A stretch of 64,000 bases of DNA. Source: Actinoplanes palleronii. GTDB lineage: Bacteria; Actinomycetota; Actinomycetes; Mycobacteriales; Micromonosporaceae. The translations under genes and the position numbers were made by a program. Shown in pieces: positions 51,161-61,038 of this stretch (position 1 is its first letter; the number at the start of each line of letters is the position of its first letter). The notes under the pieces are model-generated. The model searched no databases. It was not told the origin of the DNA and was given only the letters and a program-made list of their open reading frames with translations. Location: positions 1-64,000 of the forward strand of contig NZ_BOMS01000051.1 of NCBI RefSeq assembly GCF_016862315.1, given 5' to 3'.

Positions 51161-52405
51161 GTGACGGTGAACCCGGAGATCGACAGCATCCTGCAGCGCG
51201 GCGCGGACGGTGGGCGGATCACCCCCGAGGAGGCGCTGCTGCTCTACACGGAGGCCCCGTTCCACGCGCTGGGCGAGGCGGCCGACGCGGTCCGGCGCCG
51301 GCGGTATCCGGACGGCATCGTCACCTACCTGATCGACCGCAACATCAACTACACGAACGTGTGCGTCACGGCGTGCAAGTTCTGCGCGTTCTACCGGGCC
51401 CCCAAGCACAAAGAGGGCTGGTCGCACCCGACCGAGGAGATCCTGCGCCGCTGCGCCGAGGCGGTTGAGCTCGGCGCCACCCAGGTGATGCTGCAGGGCG
51501 GCCACCACCCGGACTACGGCGTGGAGTATTACGAGGAGCTCTTCTCCTCGGTCAAGCAGGCGTTCCCGCAGCTCGCGATCCACTCGATCGGCCCGAGTGA
51601 GATCCTGCACATGGCCAAGGTCTCGAACCTGTCGATCGAGGAGGCCATCCTCCGGATCAAGGCGGCCGGGTTGACCTCGATCGCCGGCGCCGGCGCCGAG
51701 ATGCTGCCCGACCGGCCGCGCAAGGCGATCGCCCCGCTCAAGGAGAGCGGTGCGCGCTGGCTCGAGGTGATGGCGGTGGCTCACCGGAACGGCCTGTCGT
51801 CGACCGCGACCATGATGATGGGCACCGGCGAGACCAACGTCGAGCGCATCGAGCACATCCGGATGATCCGAGAGGTGCAGGACCTCGCGGTGGCGAACGG
51901 GTACCGCGACATCGCGGTGGAGGAGTCGCACGAGGTCGGTGGCTTCCGCGCCTTCATCCCGTGGACGTACCAGGCGGAGAACAACCACCTGAAGGGCCGC
52001 ACCCAGGCGACCACGATGGAGTACCTGCGGTTCATCGCGGTCTCCCGGCTGTTCTTCGACAACATCGCGCACCTGCAGGCGTCATGGCTGACCACCGGCA
52101 AGGACATCGGCCAGCTCTCGCTGCACATGGGCGTCGACGACCTGGGTTCGATCATGCTGGAAGAGAACGTGATCTCCTCGGCCGGTGCCAAGCACCGCTC
52201 CAACCTGCAGGAACTCATCTCGATGATCCGCACCGCGGACCGGATCCCGGCCTGGCGCGACACGTGGTACAAGCACCTCGCGGTGCACCGGACCGCCGCC
52301 GACGACCCGACCGACGACCGCGTGGTCTCGCACTTCTCGTCGATCGCGATCCCCGGTGGCGGCGTGGCCGGGCGCACCCAGCTCCCCCTTGTGGACGCCC
52401 AGTAA
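51161..52405 (+). CDS. mqnC: Cyclic dehypoxanthinylfutalosine synthase, radical SAM
   Basis: The 414-residue product has the radical SAM motif NVCVTACKFCAFYRAPKH, QVMLQGGHHPDYGVEYYEEL, IHSIGPSEILHMAK, GAGAEMLPDRPRKAIAPLK and FIPWTYQAENNHLKG, all typical of MqnC. It cyclises dehypoxanthine futalosine, the radical step after MqnE and the hydrolase. The start is GTG 51161. TACGCT lies 7 bp upstream and TGACGG 17 bp before that, with no Shine-Dalgarno, suggesting a leaderless mRNA. Confidence 0.96.
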   Translation: MTVNPEIDSILQRGADGGRITPEEALLLYTEAPFHALGEAADAVRRRRYPDGIVTYLIDRNINYTNVCVTACKFCAFYRAPKHKEGWSHPTEEILRRCAEAVELGATQVMLQGGHHPDYGVEYYEELFSSVKQAFPQLAIHSIGPSEILHMAKVSNLSIEEAILRIKAAGLTSIAGAGAEMLPDRPRKAIAPLKESGARWLEVMAVAHRNGLSSTATMMMGTGETNVERIEHIRMIREVQDLAVANGYRDIAVEESHEVGGFRAFIPWTYQAENNHLKGRTQATTMEYLRFIAVSRLFFDNIAHLQASWLTTGKDIGQLSLHMGVDDLGSIMLEENVISSAGAKHRSNLQELISMIRTADRIPAWRDTWYKHLAVHRTAADDPTDDRVVSHFSSIAIPGGGVAGRTQLPLVDAQ

Positions 52406-52424
52406 CGGCCGGATTGGACGACCG

Positions 52425-52461
52425 GAACAGCCGATCTATCGACAGACATGGTCGGCTGTTC
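52425..52461 (+). terminator. Hairpin after mqnC
   Basis: A perfect 10-bp inverted repeat (GAACAGCCGA at 52425-52434 with 52452-52461) with a 17-nt loop begins 19 bp past the stop and is followed by GTTGCATTCT. Confidence 0.65.
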
Positions 52462-52478
52462 GTTGCATTCTGTGACGC

Positions 52479-52766
52479 ATGCTGAACAGCAGCGTGTCAC
52501 TGCTGACCTTCGTCGTCACCGCGATCGTGGTGTTCTTCTTCACCGCGGCCTGGGTCAAGTTGAAGAGCGCCCGTGGTGGCTACCGCGTGGCCAAGACCGC
52601 GGTGGGTGTGACCCGCAAGGCCATGTGGTCCGCGGCCGGCGCGTTGGTCTGGTCCGCGGTGGTGGCCGCGATCCTGGTGGTGGTGCTGGTCGCCTGGCAG
52701 GCGCGAGATCTCGCCGATGCCTCCGAGAACACGCCCTCACCGAGCCCTTCGGCGCGTCCGAGCTGA
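52479..52766 (+). CDS. Small two-helix membrane protein of unknown function
   Basis: The 95-residue product has two membrane segments (LLTFVVTAIVVFFFTAAWV and GALVWSAVVAAILVVVLVAW), a basic loop between them (KLKSARGGYRVAKTAVGVTRK) and a Pro/Ser-rich tail. Codon bias fits a real gene. CATTCT lies 7 bp before ATG 52479. It sits between mqnC and menG, but no family is recognised. Confidence 0.75.
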   Translation: MLNSSVSLLTFVVTAIVVFFFTAAWVKLKSARGGYRVAKTAVGVTRKAMWSAAGALVWSAVVAAILVVVLVAWQARDLADASENTPSPSPSARPS

Positions 52767-52971
52767 CCGTTCGGCCAGGGTGGGGGTCGTCGGACCGGGG
52801 AGGGCTGTATTGCTCCTTCGTAACGAGCCCGCCTGTTGGCTGTACCGCGCCGTTCCCGCTGGTTACGTTGCCTGCGTACGGAACCGGAAAAACTTATGCG
52901 TCGCCAGGCGGTCAGCGTCGGTGACGAGCAGTCGGACCCGACCGATGGCGGTCGTATATATAACGCACAAG

Positions 52972-53005
52972 GCACGGGCGGGATGGGAAACCATCCCGCC
53001 CGTGC
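52972..53005 (+). promoter_or_regulatory. GAAA-tetraloop hairpin in the menG upstream region
   Basis: A perfect 15-bp stem (GCACGGGCGGGATGG at 52972-52986 with 52991-53005) is closed by a GAAA loop and followed by TGTTTGG. A TATATA -10-like element (52956-52961) lies a few bases upstream, so the hairpin would be at the very 5' end of a menG mRNA. The rest of 52767-53037 shows no convincing gene. Confidence 0.72.
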
Positions 53006-53037
53006 TGTTTGGCGACGTAGTGGCAGAGTTGGTTGAC

Positions 53038-53733
53038 GTGACGCGCGCAGATCTGGACAAAGAGCCCCACGAGGTCGCCGAGATGTTCGACGGCGTGGCC
53101 CAGCGCTACGACCTGACCAACACGGTGCTCTCCTTCGCACAGGACCGCAGCTGGCGCCGGGCCACCCGGGCCGCGCTGGGCCTGCGGCCGGGTGAGCGGG
53201 TGCTGGACGTGGGTGCGGGCACCGGCGTCTCCACCGACGAACTGGGCCGGTCCGGCGCGTTCGCGGTCGGCGCCGACATCTCGGTCGGGATGCTGCAGGC
53301 CGGCCGCCGGGTGCGGGCCGAGGTGCCGCTGCTGGCCGGTGACGCGCTGCACCTGCCGTTCCCGGACGCCACCTTCGACGCGGTGACGATCTCCTTCGCG
53401 CTGCGCAACGTGGTGGACACCGGCGCTGCGCTGCGTGAGTTCGCCCGGGTGACCCGGCCGGGCGGCCGCCTGGTGGTGTGCGAGTTCAGCACGCCGACGA
53501 ACCCGGCCTTCCGGACCGTCTACATGCAGTACCTGATGCGCTCGCTGCCGGTGGTGGCGCGCGGGGTGTCGAGCAACCCGGATGCGTACGTCTACCTGGC
53601 CGAGTCGATCCGGGCCTGGCCGGACCAGGCCGGGCTGGCCGGGCGGATCGCCGAGTCCGGGCCGTGGGACCGGGTCGGCTGGCGCAACCTGACCGGCGGA
53701 GTGGTGTCACTGCACCGGGCGACCCGCCGCTGA
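53038..53733 (+). CDS. menG: Demethylmenaquinone methyltransferase
   Basis: I chose GTG 53038, giving MTRADLDKEPHEVAEMFDGV and 231 residues; the frame is open far upstream but homology starts here. It shows the UbiE/MenG motifs FDGVAQRYDLTNTVLSFAQD, the SAM site VLDVGAGTGVSTDELGRSG, DATFDAVTISFALRNVVD and GGRLVVCEFSTP. MenG methylates demethylmenaquinone to menaquinone, the last ring step. It sits between mqnC and a MenJ-like reductase. The 270-bp upstream gap holds the tetraloop hairpin. Confidence 0.94.
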   Translation: MTRADLDKEPHEVAEMFDGVAQRYDLTNTVLSFAQDRSWRRATRAALGLRPGERVLDVGAGTGVSTDELGRSGAFAVGADISVGMLQAGRRVRAEVPLLAGDALHLPFPDATFDAVTISFALRNVVDTGAALREFARVTRPGGRLVVCEFSTPTNPAFRTVYMQYLMRSLPVVARGVSSNPDAYVYLAESIRAWPDQAGLAGRIAESGPWDRVGWRNLTGGVVSLHRATRR

Positions 53734-53832
53734 CCGGCCGTACCGGAAACGGATCCTGATCAACTCGCGCGTGTCGGTGACAAAACGGTCATTTTACGTA
53801 CGCGGAGCGAATCGACTGTTTAGCTCGAAGTT

Positions 53833-54093
53833 ATGACAAAAATCGGGCAGCTCGAGGACACCGACATCGACATCGCGATTGATGAGGGCGAGGCTGGTGA
53901 GCGGCGTGCCAGTGAGCTGGCCAATCGCATCCGGATGGTCGCCGCCCAAGATCCCCTGTTGGCGCAAGACCTGGTAGAGGAACTGATCGTCGCTTTGGAC
54001 CGGGCGATGGACGGGACTATCCGAGATCATCTCGAGGGCCCGGCCCGTGGGATCGCAGATCGCGTTTTGGGGGAATCTGCCCCGATTCGTTAG
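53833..54093 (+). CDS. Small hypothetical protein
   Basis: The 86-residue ORF from ATG 53833 is acidic at the start (LEDTDIDIAIDEGEAGERRA) and helical later (MVAAQDPLLAQDLVEELIVALDRAMDG). GC is lower than in neighbours and third-position bias is weaker but present. An ORF on the other strand (53794-54030) overlaps it and is less like a coding frame. I recognise no family; it could be a non-coding region read by chance. Confidence 0.5.
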   Translation: MTKIGQLEDTDIDIAIDEGEAGERRASELANRIRMVAAQDPLLAQDLVEELIVALDRAMDGTIRDHLEGPARGIADRVLGESAPIR

Positions 54094-54146
54094 CCACGCC
54101 GAAACAATTAGGCTGACCTGAGCGCAAAGATCTTCGATAGTCGGCC

Positions 54147-54186
54147 TAGACTCCGATCGAGGCGCGCTTGTGAACTAATTCACGAG
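54147..54186 (+). promoter_or_regulatory. Possible promoter and dyad upstream of the MenJ-like gene
   Basis: TAGACT at 54147-54152 could be a -10 element. Downstream, CTTGTGAA (54167-54174) and TTCACGAG (54179-54186) form a dyad with one wobble around CTAA, close to the start of the reductase gene. Confidence 0.4.
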
Positions 54187-54210
54187 CGCCGCGGGATCGG
54201 AGGCTGCACC

Positions 54211-55503
54211 GTGACTGACCACTCGCCATCGACCGTCGCCGACGAGGCTGACGTGATCGTGGTCGGCGCGGGGCCCGGTGGCAGCGCGGCCGCGTACCAC
54301 CTCGCCCGGCACGGAGTTCGCGTCCTGCTGCTCGAGAAGACCGAGTTCCCGCGCGAGAAGGTCTGTGGCGACGGCCTGACCCCGCGCGCGGTCCGGCAGT
54401 TGGTCCGGATGGGCATCGACACCTCTGAGAAGGCCGGCTGGCTGCACAACCGCGGCCTCCGGGTGATCGGCGGCGGGGTCCGGCTCGAGCTGGACTGGCC
54501 CGAGCTGGCCAGCTTCCCCAACTACGGCCTGGTCCGCACCCGGATGGACTTCGACGACATGCTGGCCGACCGTGCGGTCGAGGCCGGCGCGCTGCTGCGG
54601 ACGAACGTGAACGTGATCGGCCCGGTCCTGAACGAGGACGGGTACGTGATCGGCGTCGAGGCCAAGATCGGCCCGGACAAGGAACCCGTCGAGTACCGCG
54701 CTCCGCTGGTGATCGCCGCCGACGGCGTCTCCGGCAAGTTCCCGCTCGCGCTGGGGCTGGCCAAGCGTGACGACCGCCCGCTCGGGGTGGCCGTCCGGCG
54801 CTACTACCGCTCCGCGGTCAAGGCGGATGACAACTACCTGGAGTCCTGGCTGGAGCTGCGCAGCGCGCAGGACCCGAGCCGGCTCCTCCCGGGTTACGGA
54901 TGGATCTTCGGGCTGGGTGACGGCCGGGTGAACGTGGGCCTCGGCATCCTCAACTCGTCCGATGCGTTCGGCAAGACGAACTACCGGAACCTGCTCACCG
55001 ACTGGCTCGGCTCCACCCCGGAGGACTGGGGTATGCGGGGCGAGGAGAACGCGGAGGGCCCGACGCTGGGCGCGGCGCTCCCGATGGGCTTCAACCGGGT
55101 GCCGCACTACACCCGCGGCGTGATGCTGGTCGGCGACTCGGGTGGCATGGTCAACCCGATGAACGGCGAGGGCATCGCGTACGCGATGGAGTCCGGTGAG
55201 CTGGCCGCCGAGGTGGCGGTGCAGGCACTGGCCCGCCCGGCGGGACCGGAACGGGAGCGGGCGCTGCGCGCCTACCCGTCCGAGCTGAGCCTGCGGTTCG
55301 GCGGTTACTACCGCCTCGGTGGTGTGTTCGTGAAGCTGATCGGCAACCCTCAGATCATGCGGCTGGCCACCAAGCACGGCATGCCGCACCCGACGTTGAT
55401 GAAGTTCGTCCTCAAGCTCCTGGCCAACCTCACCGACCCGCGCGGTGGCGACGCCATGGACCGCATCATCAACGGCTTGACGAAGGTGGCGCCCTCCGTC
55501 TGA
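54211..55503 (+). CDS. Geranylgeranyl reductase family FAD enzyme, probable menaquinone reductase (MenJ-like)
   Basis: The 430-residue flavoprotein has the Rossmann motif DVIVVGAGPGGSAAAYHLARHG, the PxxKxCGDGLTP segment (FPREKVCGDGLTPRAV) of the family, and the second FAD motif VMLVGDSGGMVNPMNGEGIAYAM. MenJ of Mycobacterium reduces one double bond of the menaquinone side chain. Position between menG and nuoA supports the same role here. The GTG at 54211 is the start. The C-terminal helices may sit on the membrane. Confidence 0.88.
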   Translation: MTDHSPSTVADEADVIVVGAGPGGSAAAYHLARHGVRVLLLEKTEFPREKVCGDGLTPRAVRQLVRMGIDTSEKAGWLHNRGLRVIGGGVRLELDWPELASFPNYGLVRTRMDFDDMLADRAVEAGALLRTNVNVIGPVLNEDGYVIGVEAKIGPDKEPVEYRAPLVIAADGVSGKFPLALGLAKRDDRPLGVAVRRYYRSAVKADDNYLESWLELRSAQDPSRLLPGYGWIFGLGDGRVNVGLGILNSSDAFGKTNYRNLLTDWLGSTPEDWGMRGEENAEGPTLGAALPMGFNRVPHYTRGVMLVGDSGGMVNPMNGEGIAYAMESGELAAEVAVQALARPAGPERERALRAYPSELSLRFGGYYRLGGVFVKLIGNPQIMRLATKHGMPHPTLMKFVLKLLANLTDPRGGDAMDRIINGLTKVAPSV

Positions 55504-55550
55504 CCGACGGATTCGGGCACTCCGACCAAAGGGATACAAAAGCGAAAAAC

Positions 55551-55556
55551 TAGTGT
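55551..55556 (+). promoter_or_regulatory. Possible -10 element of the nuo operon
   Basis: TAGTGT lies 31 bp before nuoA ATG 55587 in the 83-bp gap after the reductase gene; no clear -35 was seen. A GGGAG ribosome site follows at 55576-55580. Confidence 0.35.
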
Positions 55557-55586
55557 GAAGCGGCTAACAGTCGTACGGGAGTGAAG

Positions 55587-55952
55587 ATGACGATCAACCC
55601 ATACGTCCCGATCGTCGGGTTGCTGATCCTCGGCGCGCTCTTCGCGTTGTTCTCGGTGTCGGTGGCACCGATCGTGGGTCCGAAGCGCTACAACCGGGCA
55701 AAAATGGACGCCTACGAATGCGGCATCGAGCCGGCCCCTCAACCGGTCGGCGGTGGACGCTTCCCGGTGAAGTTCTACCTGACCGCGATGCTCTTCATCA
55801 TCTTCGACATCGAGACCATCTTCCTCTACCCGTGGGCCGTCTCGTTCGAGGCGCTGGGCCTGTTCGGCTTCGTGGAAATGGTCCTCTTCATCGTCACCGT
55901 GTTCATCGCCTACACCTACGTGTGGCGGCGCGGCGGCCTCAACTGGGACTGA
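55587..55952 (+). CDS. nuoA: NADH-quinone oxidoreductase subunit A
   Basis: The 121-residue subunit of the membrane arm has three helices and the family stretch YECGIEPAPQPVGGGRFPVKFYLTAMLFIIFDIETIFLYPWAV (residues about 45-87), with the conserved Asp/Glu of FDIETIF. I chose ATG 55587, 6 bp after GGGAG; GTG 55581 would add two residues. It opens the nuo operon, 83 bp after the reductase gene. Confidence 0.95.
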   Translation: MTINPYVPIVGLLILGALFALFSVSVAPIVGPKRYNRAKMDAYECGIEPAPQPVGGGRFPVKFYLTAMLFIIFDIETIFLYPWAVSFEALGLFGFVEMVLFIVTVFIAYTYVWRRGGLNWD

Positions 55953-55957
55953 TAACC

Positions 55958-56629
55958 ATGGGAATCGAAGAGAAACTTCCCAGCGGCATCCTCCTCACCT
56001 CGGTCGAGAAGCTGTCGAACTGGGCTCGCAAGTCATCGTTCTGGGGTGCGACCTTCGGTCTCGCCTGCTGCGCCATCGAGATGATGGCCGCCGGTGGCCC
56101 GCACTACGACCTGGGTCGCTGGGGCATGGAGGTGTTCCGCGCTTCGCCTCGCCAAGCGGACCTGATGATCGTCGCGGGCCGGGTCAGTCAGAAGATGGCT
56201 CCGGTGGTCCGGCAGATCTACGACCAGATGCCCGAGCCGCGCTCGGTGATCTCGATGGGCGTCTGCGCCTCGTCCGGCGGCATGTTCAACAACTACGCCA
56301 TCGTGCAGGGTGTGGATCACATCGTCCCGGTCGACATCTACCTGCCGGGCTGTCCGCCCAGGCCGGAAATGCTGATCGACGCGATCCTCAAGATGCGCGA
56401 GAAGGTGATGGCAACACCTCTCGGCCCGAACGGCCGCAAGATGCACGAGCAACGCCGTCTCGACGGCAAGCTCCCGCTCGTCGCGCCGGGTGCCATGCCG
56501 TCGTCGTACCGGGTGGACAAGGTCCGCCGGGCGGAATGGACGCAGGCCGTCAAGGAAGGGCGCGAAGAGCAATTGCGGATCGAGAACTGGATGAAACTCC
56601 AGCCGCATTTGCGGGAGGGGGGCAAATGA
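55958..56629 (+). CDS. nuoB: NADH-quinone oxidoreductase subunit B
   Basis: The 223-residue subunit holds Fe-S cluster N2, next to the quinone site. Ligand Cys are in FGLACCAIEMMA, ISMGVCASSGGMF and IYLPGCPPRPE. ATG 55958 is 5 bp after the nuoA stop; an upstream frame is not used. The C-terminal extension of about 60 residues is polar and basic. The stop overlaps the nuoC ATG. Confidence 0.96.
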   Translation: MGIEEKLPSGILLTSVEKLSNWARKSSFWGATFGLACCAIEMMAAGGPHYDLGRWGMEVFRASPRQADLMIVAGRVSQKMAPVVRQIYDQMPEPRSVISMGVCASSGGMFNNYAIVQGVDHIVPVDIYLPGCPPRPEMLIDAILKMREKVMATPLGPNGRKMHEQRRLDGKLPLVAPGAMPSSYRVDKVRRAEWTQAVKEGREEQLRIENWMKLQPHLREGGK

Positions 56630-57321
56630 GTATTCAGCCTGGAACTGAGGGTAGCGGTTCTGCTCCCGAAACAGTGCCGCCTCCGTCCAGTCCGGACAAA
56701 GGAATGTTCGGCGTCATGGGCACCGGCGACGTCTCCGGTTTCGGCCGTCTGGTCCGCCCTCGACCTGCTGTTTTTGACAGCCCGCGGCCGTACGGCGGGT
56801 ATTTCGACGACGTCTATGACGCGTTGGAGGAAGCTTATCCGGCGTTCTCCGAAGCCATCGAGAAAGTGGTGGTGGATAGGGCGGAACTCACACTTCACAT
56901 CAGGCCCGAGAGAATCAAGGACGTCTGTCAGGTAATGAGGGACGACGGGTCCCTGAAGTTCGAGCTCTGCTCCTCTGTCGACTGCGTCGACTACCTGGCC
57001 ACCGACGAGCGCCGGTTCCACATCGCGTACCAGCTCACCTCGATGACGTACCGCCGGAGGGTCCGTCTCGAGGCCGCCGTCGCGGACGGTGTGCCGCTGC
57101 CCAGCGTGACCAGCGTCTACCCGACCGCGGACTGGCAGGAGCGCGAGGTCTACGACATGTTCGGCGTGGTCTTCACCGGCCACCCGAACCTGACCCGGAT
57201 CCTGATGCCGGACGACTGGGAGGGCCATCCCCAGCGCAAGGACTACCCGCTCGGCGGGGTGCCCGTGGAGTACAAGGGCGCCGAAATTCCGCCGCCCGAC
57301 CAGCGGAGGGTCTACCAGTGA
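56626..57321 (+). CDS. nuoC: NADH-quinone oxidoreductase subunit C
   Basis: The 231-residue peripheral subunit has the 30-kDa complex I signature REVYDMFGVVFTGHPNLTRILMPDDWEGHPQRKDYPLGG (residues about 175-212) and YQLTSMTYRRRVRLE. ATG 56626 overlaps the nuoB stop. An N-terminal extension of about 45 residues rich in Pro, Ser and Gly precedes the domain. It pairs with NuoD at the quinone site. Confidence 0.95.
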   Translation: MSIQPGTEGSGSAPETVPPPSSPDKGMFGVMGTGDVSGFGRLVRPRPAVFDSPRPYGGYFDDVYDALEEAYPAFSEAIEKVVVDRAELTLHIRPERIKDVCQVMRDDGSLKFELCSSVDCVDYLATDERRFHIAYQLTSMTYRRRVRLEAAVADGVPLPSVTSVYPTADWQEREVYDMFGVVFTGHPNLTRILMPDDWEGHPQRKDYPLGGVPVEYKGAEIPPPDQRRVYQ

Positions 57322-58643
57322 CAAGTTCTGAGTACGCGAGCGCACGCGAGACGACCGAGGGCCGGGTCTTCACGGTCACCGGCGGCGACTGGGACAGCGT
57401 CACGTCCAGCATCGACCCGCTCAGCAACGAGAAGATCGTCGTCAACATGGGTCCCCAGCACCCGTCCACGCACGGCGTGCTCCGGCTGGTGCTGGAGCTC
57501 GAGGGCGAGACGGTGATCGAGGCCCGCCCGGTGATCGGCTACCTGCACACCGGGATCGAGAAGAACCTGGAGTACCGCACCTGGACGCAGGGCGTCACGT
57601 TCGTGACCCGGATGGACTACCTGGCCAACATGTCCAACGAGGCGGCGTACTGCTTCGCGGTGGAGAAGCTGCTCGGGATCGAAGATCAGATCACCGAGCG
57701 GGCCAGCACGATCCGGGTCATGTTCATGGAGCTGCAGCGGATCGCCTCGCACCTGGTCTGGCTGGCCACCACCGGCATGGAGCTCGGCGCGATCTCGATG
57801 ATGCTGTACGGCTTCCGGGAGCGGGAGTACATCCTCGACATCTTCGAGGAGACCTCCGGGCTGCGGATGAACAACGGCTACATCCGGCCCGGCGGCCTGG
57901 CACAGGACCTGCCCGACTCGGCGGTCAAGAAGATCCGGGACCTGCTGGTCTACCTGCCGAAGAAGCTCAAGGAATACGAGGCGATGCTCTCCGGCCAGAT
58001 CATCTGGCAGAAGCGCACGCAGGGAATCGCCGTCCTGGACGTGACCGGTTGCCTGGCGCTGGGCATCACCGGACCGGTGCTGCGGGCCGCCGGCCTGCCC
58101 TGGGACCTGCGCAAGACCATGCCGTACGCGGGTTACGAGACGTACGAGTTCGACGTGCCGACCGCGACCACGGCGGACGTCTGGGGTCGTTATCTGGTCC
58201 GGCTGGCGGAGATCAAGGAGTCGCTGAAGATCGTCGAACAGACGCTCGACCGGCTCAAGCCCGGCCCGGTCTGGGTCGCGGACAAGAAGATCGCCTGGCC
58301 CGCGCAGCTCGCGCTGGGCGTGGACGGTCTCGGCAACTCCCTGGAGCATGTCGCCAAGATCATGGGCCAGTCGATGGAATCGCTGATCCACCACTTCAAG
58401 CTCGTGACCGAAGGCTTCCGGGTGCCGCCCGGTCAAGTCTATGTCGCGGTGGAACACCCGCGTGGCGAACTCGGCGTACACGCGGTTTCTGACGGTGGCA
58501 CCCACCCCTACCGGGTGCACTACCGCGAGCCGAGCTTCGTCAACCTCCAGGCCATCCCCGCGATGGCCGAGGGAGCACTGCTGGCCGACGTGATCGCCGG
58601 CGGCGCCTCCCTGGACCCGGTTATGGGTGGGTGTGATCGCTGA
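57318..58643 (+). CDS. nuoD: NADH-quinone oxidoreductase subunit D
   Basis: The 441-residue 49-kDa type subunit has MGPQHPSTHGVLRLVLELEGE, YLHTGIEKNLEYRTWTQ and a C-terminal GELGVHAVSDGGTHPYRVHYREPSFVNLQ, forming the quinone pocket with NuoB. GTG 57318 overlaps the nuoC stop and the stop overlaps nuoE ATG. Confidence 0.96.
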   Translation: MTSSEYASARETTEGRVFTVTGGDWDSVTSSIDPLSNEKIVVNMGPQHPSTHGVLRLVLELEGETVIEARPVIGYLHTGIEKNLEYRTWTQGVTFVTRMDYLANMSNEAAYCFAVEKLLGIEDQITERASTIRVMFMELQRIASHLVWLATTGMELGAISMMLYGFREREYILDIFEETSGLRMNNGYIRPGGLAQDLPDSAVKKIRDLLVYLPKKLKEYEAMLSGQIIWQKRTQGIAVLDVTGCLALGITGPVLRAAGLPWDLRKTMPYAGYETYEFDVPTATTADVWGRYLVRLAEIKESLKIVEQTLDRLKPGPVWVADKKIAWPAQLALGVDGLGNSLEHVAKIMGQSMESLIHHFKLVTEGFRVPPGQVYVAVEHPRGELGVHAVSDGGTHPYRVHYREPSFVNLQAIPAMAEGALLADVIAGGASLDPVMGGCDR

Positions 58644-59721
58644 TGTCCGACACAGAGCTTGCCGGGCGGCTCCGCCGCACTGCAGAAAAAAACGACGATG
58701 GAGTTGAATTCTCCCCGGCCGCGGCTCCGCTGGCGGAGAAGCTGCTGGGGGCCGCGCAGGAGATCCTGGCGCGGTACCCGGCCGGCCGGGAGCGCTCGGC
58801 GCTGCTGCCGCTGCTGCACCTGGTGCAGACCGAGGACGGGTTCGTCACCCCGGCCGGGGTGTCCTTCTGCGCCGAGATCCTGGGCATCAACAAGGCCCAG
58901 GTGGGCGCGGTCGCCACCTTCTACACCATGTACAAGCGCCGGCCCACCGGTGACTACCTGGTCAGCGTCTGCACCAACACGCTCTGCAACGTGCTCGGCG
59001 GTCAGGAGGTCTACGACCAGCTGACCGAGCACCTCGGCGTCGGTCACAACGAGACCACCGCCGACGGCAAGATCACGCTCGAGCACGCCGAGTGCCTGGC
59101 CGCCTGCGACTACGCGCCGGTGGTGACGGTCAACTACGACTTCACCGTCGACCAGGCCACGCCGGACTCCGCGGTCGAGATGGTCGACAAGCTGCGTAAC
59201 GGCGAGCAGCCGACGCCCAGCCGGGGCGCCCGGATCTGCTCGCTCAAGGAGATGCAGTTCCAGCTGGCCGGCTTCGCCGATCCGCGCGAGGGCGCGGTCG
59301 GCGACGGGGTGGCCGGCGCGCCGACGCTGCGCGGGGTGCGTCTCGCCCAGGAGCACGGGATCGCGGTGGCCGGCTTCAACCTGGACACCCCGATCACCAC
59401 CACCAAGCCGGCTCGCGAGGAGCAGCCCGGCAAGGTCGCGACCGCGGTGCAAGCGGTGAAGGCGGCGGTCGGCACGGTCGCCGAAAAAGCCGCCGAGAAG
59501 GCGGGACAGGTCGGTGACCGGGTCAACGCCGGGAAGAAGACCGAGGACCCGCAGATCCGTACCGCGGAACTCCGCAATCCCACCGCGAGCGAACCGGCGA
59601 AACCGGAAGCGAACGCGGGCGCGACGACCGGCGTCGCGGGCAGCGCGCCGGCCGGCGACGCCAAACCCGCGGGCGACAGCCCGCGCACGCCCGACCCGAC
59701 CCGTGGCTCGGAGGAGGAGAA

Positions 59722-59725
<4 letters not shown>
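58643..59725 (+). CDS. nuoE: NADH-quinone oxidoreductase subunit E with long C-terminal extension
   Basis: The 360-residue protein carries the thioredoxin-like 2Fe-2S domain with four Cys in VCTNTLCNVLGG and AECLAACDYAPVV, and the GVATFYT-like segment VGAVATFYTMYKRRP. The last 125 residues or so are an Ala/Glu/Pro/Lys-rich low-complexity tail (KVATAVQAVKAAVGTVAEKA, ADPTRGSEEEK-like end), well beyond the usual NuoE length. NuoE passes electrons near the FMN of NuoF. The stop overlaps nuoF ATG. Confidence 0.94.

Positions 59726-61037
<1,312 letters not shown>

Positions 61038-61038
<1 letters not shown>

Noticed and set aside
52717..53037. Upstream extension of menG
   Set aside because: It would cross the tetraloop hairpin and has no resemblance to MenG; the usual N-terminus starts at GTG 53038.
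53794..54030. Minus-strand ORF of 78 codons opposite the small hypothetical gene
   Set aside because: Its codon bias is poorer than that of the plus-strand frame and it has no ribosome site; the plus-strand ORF is preferred.
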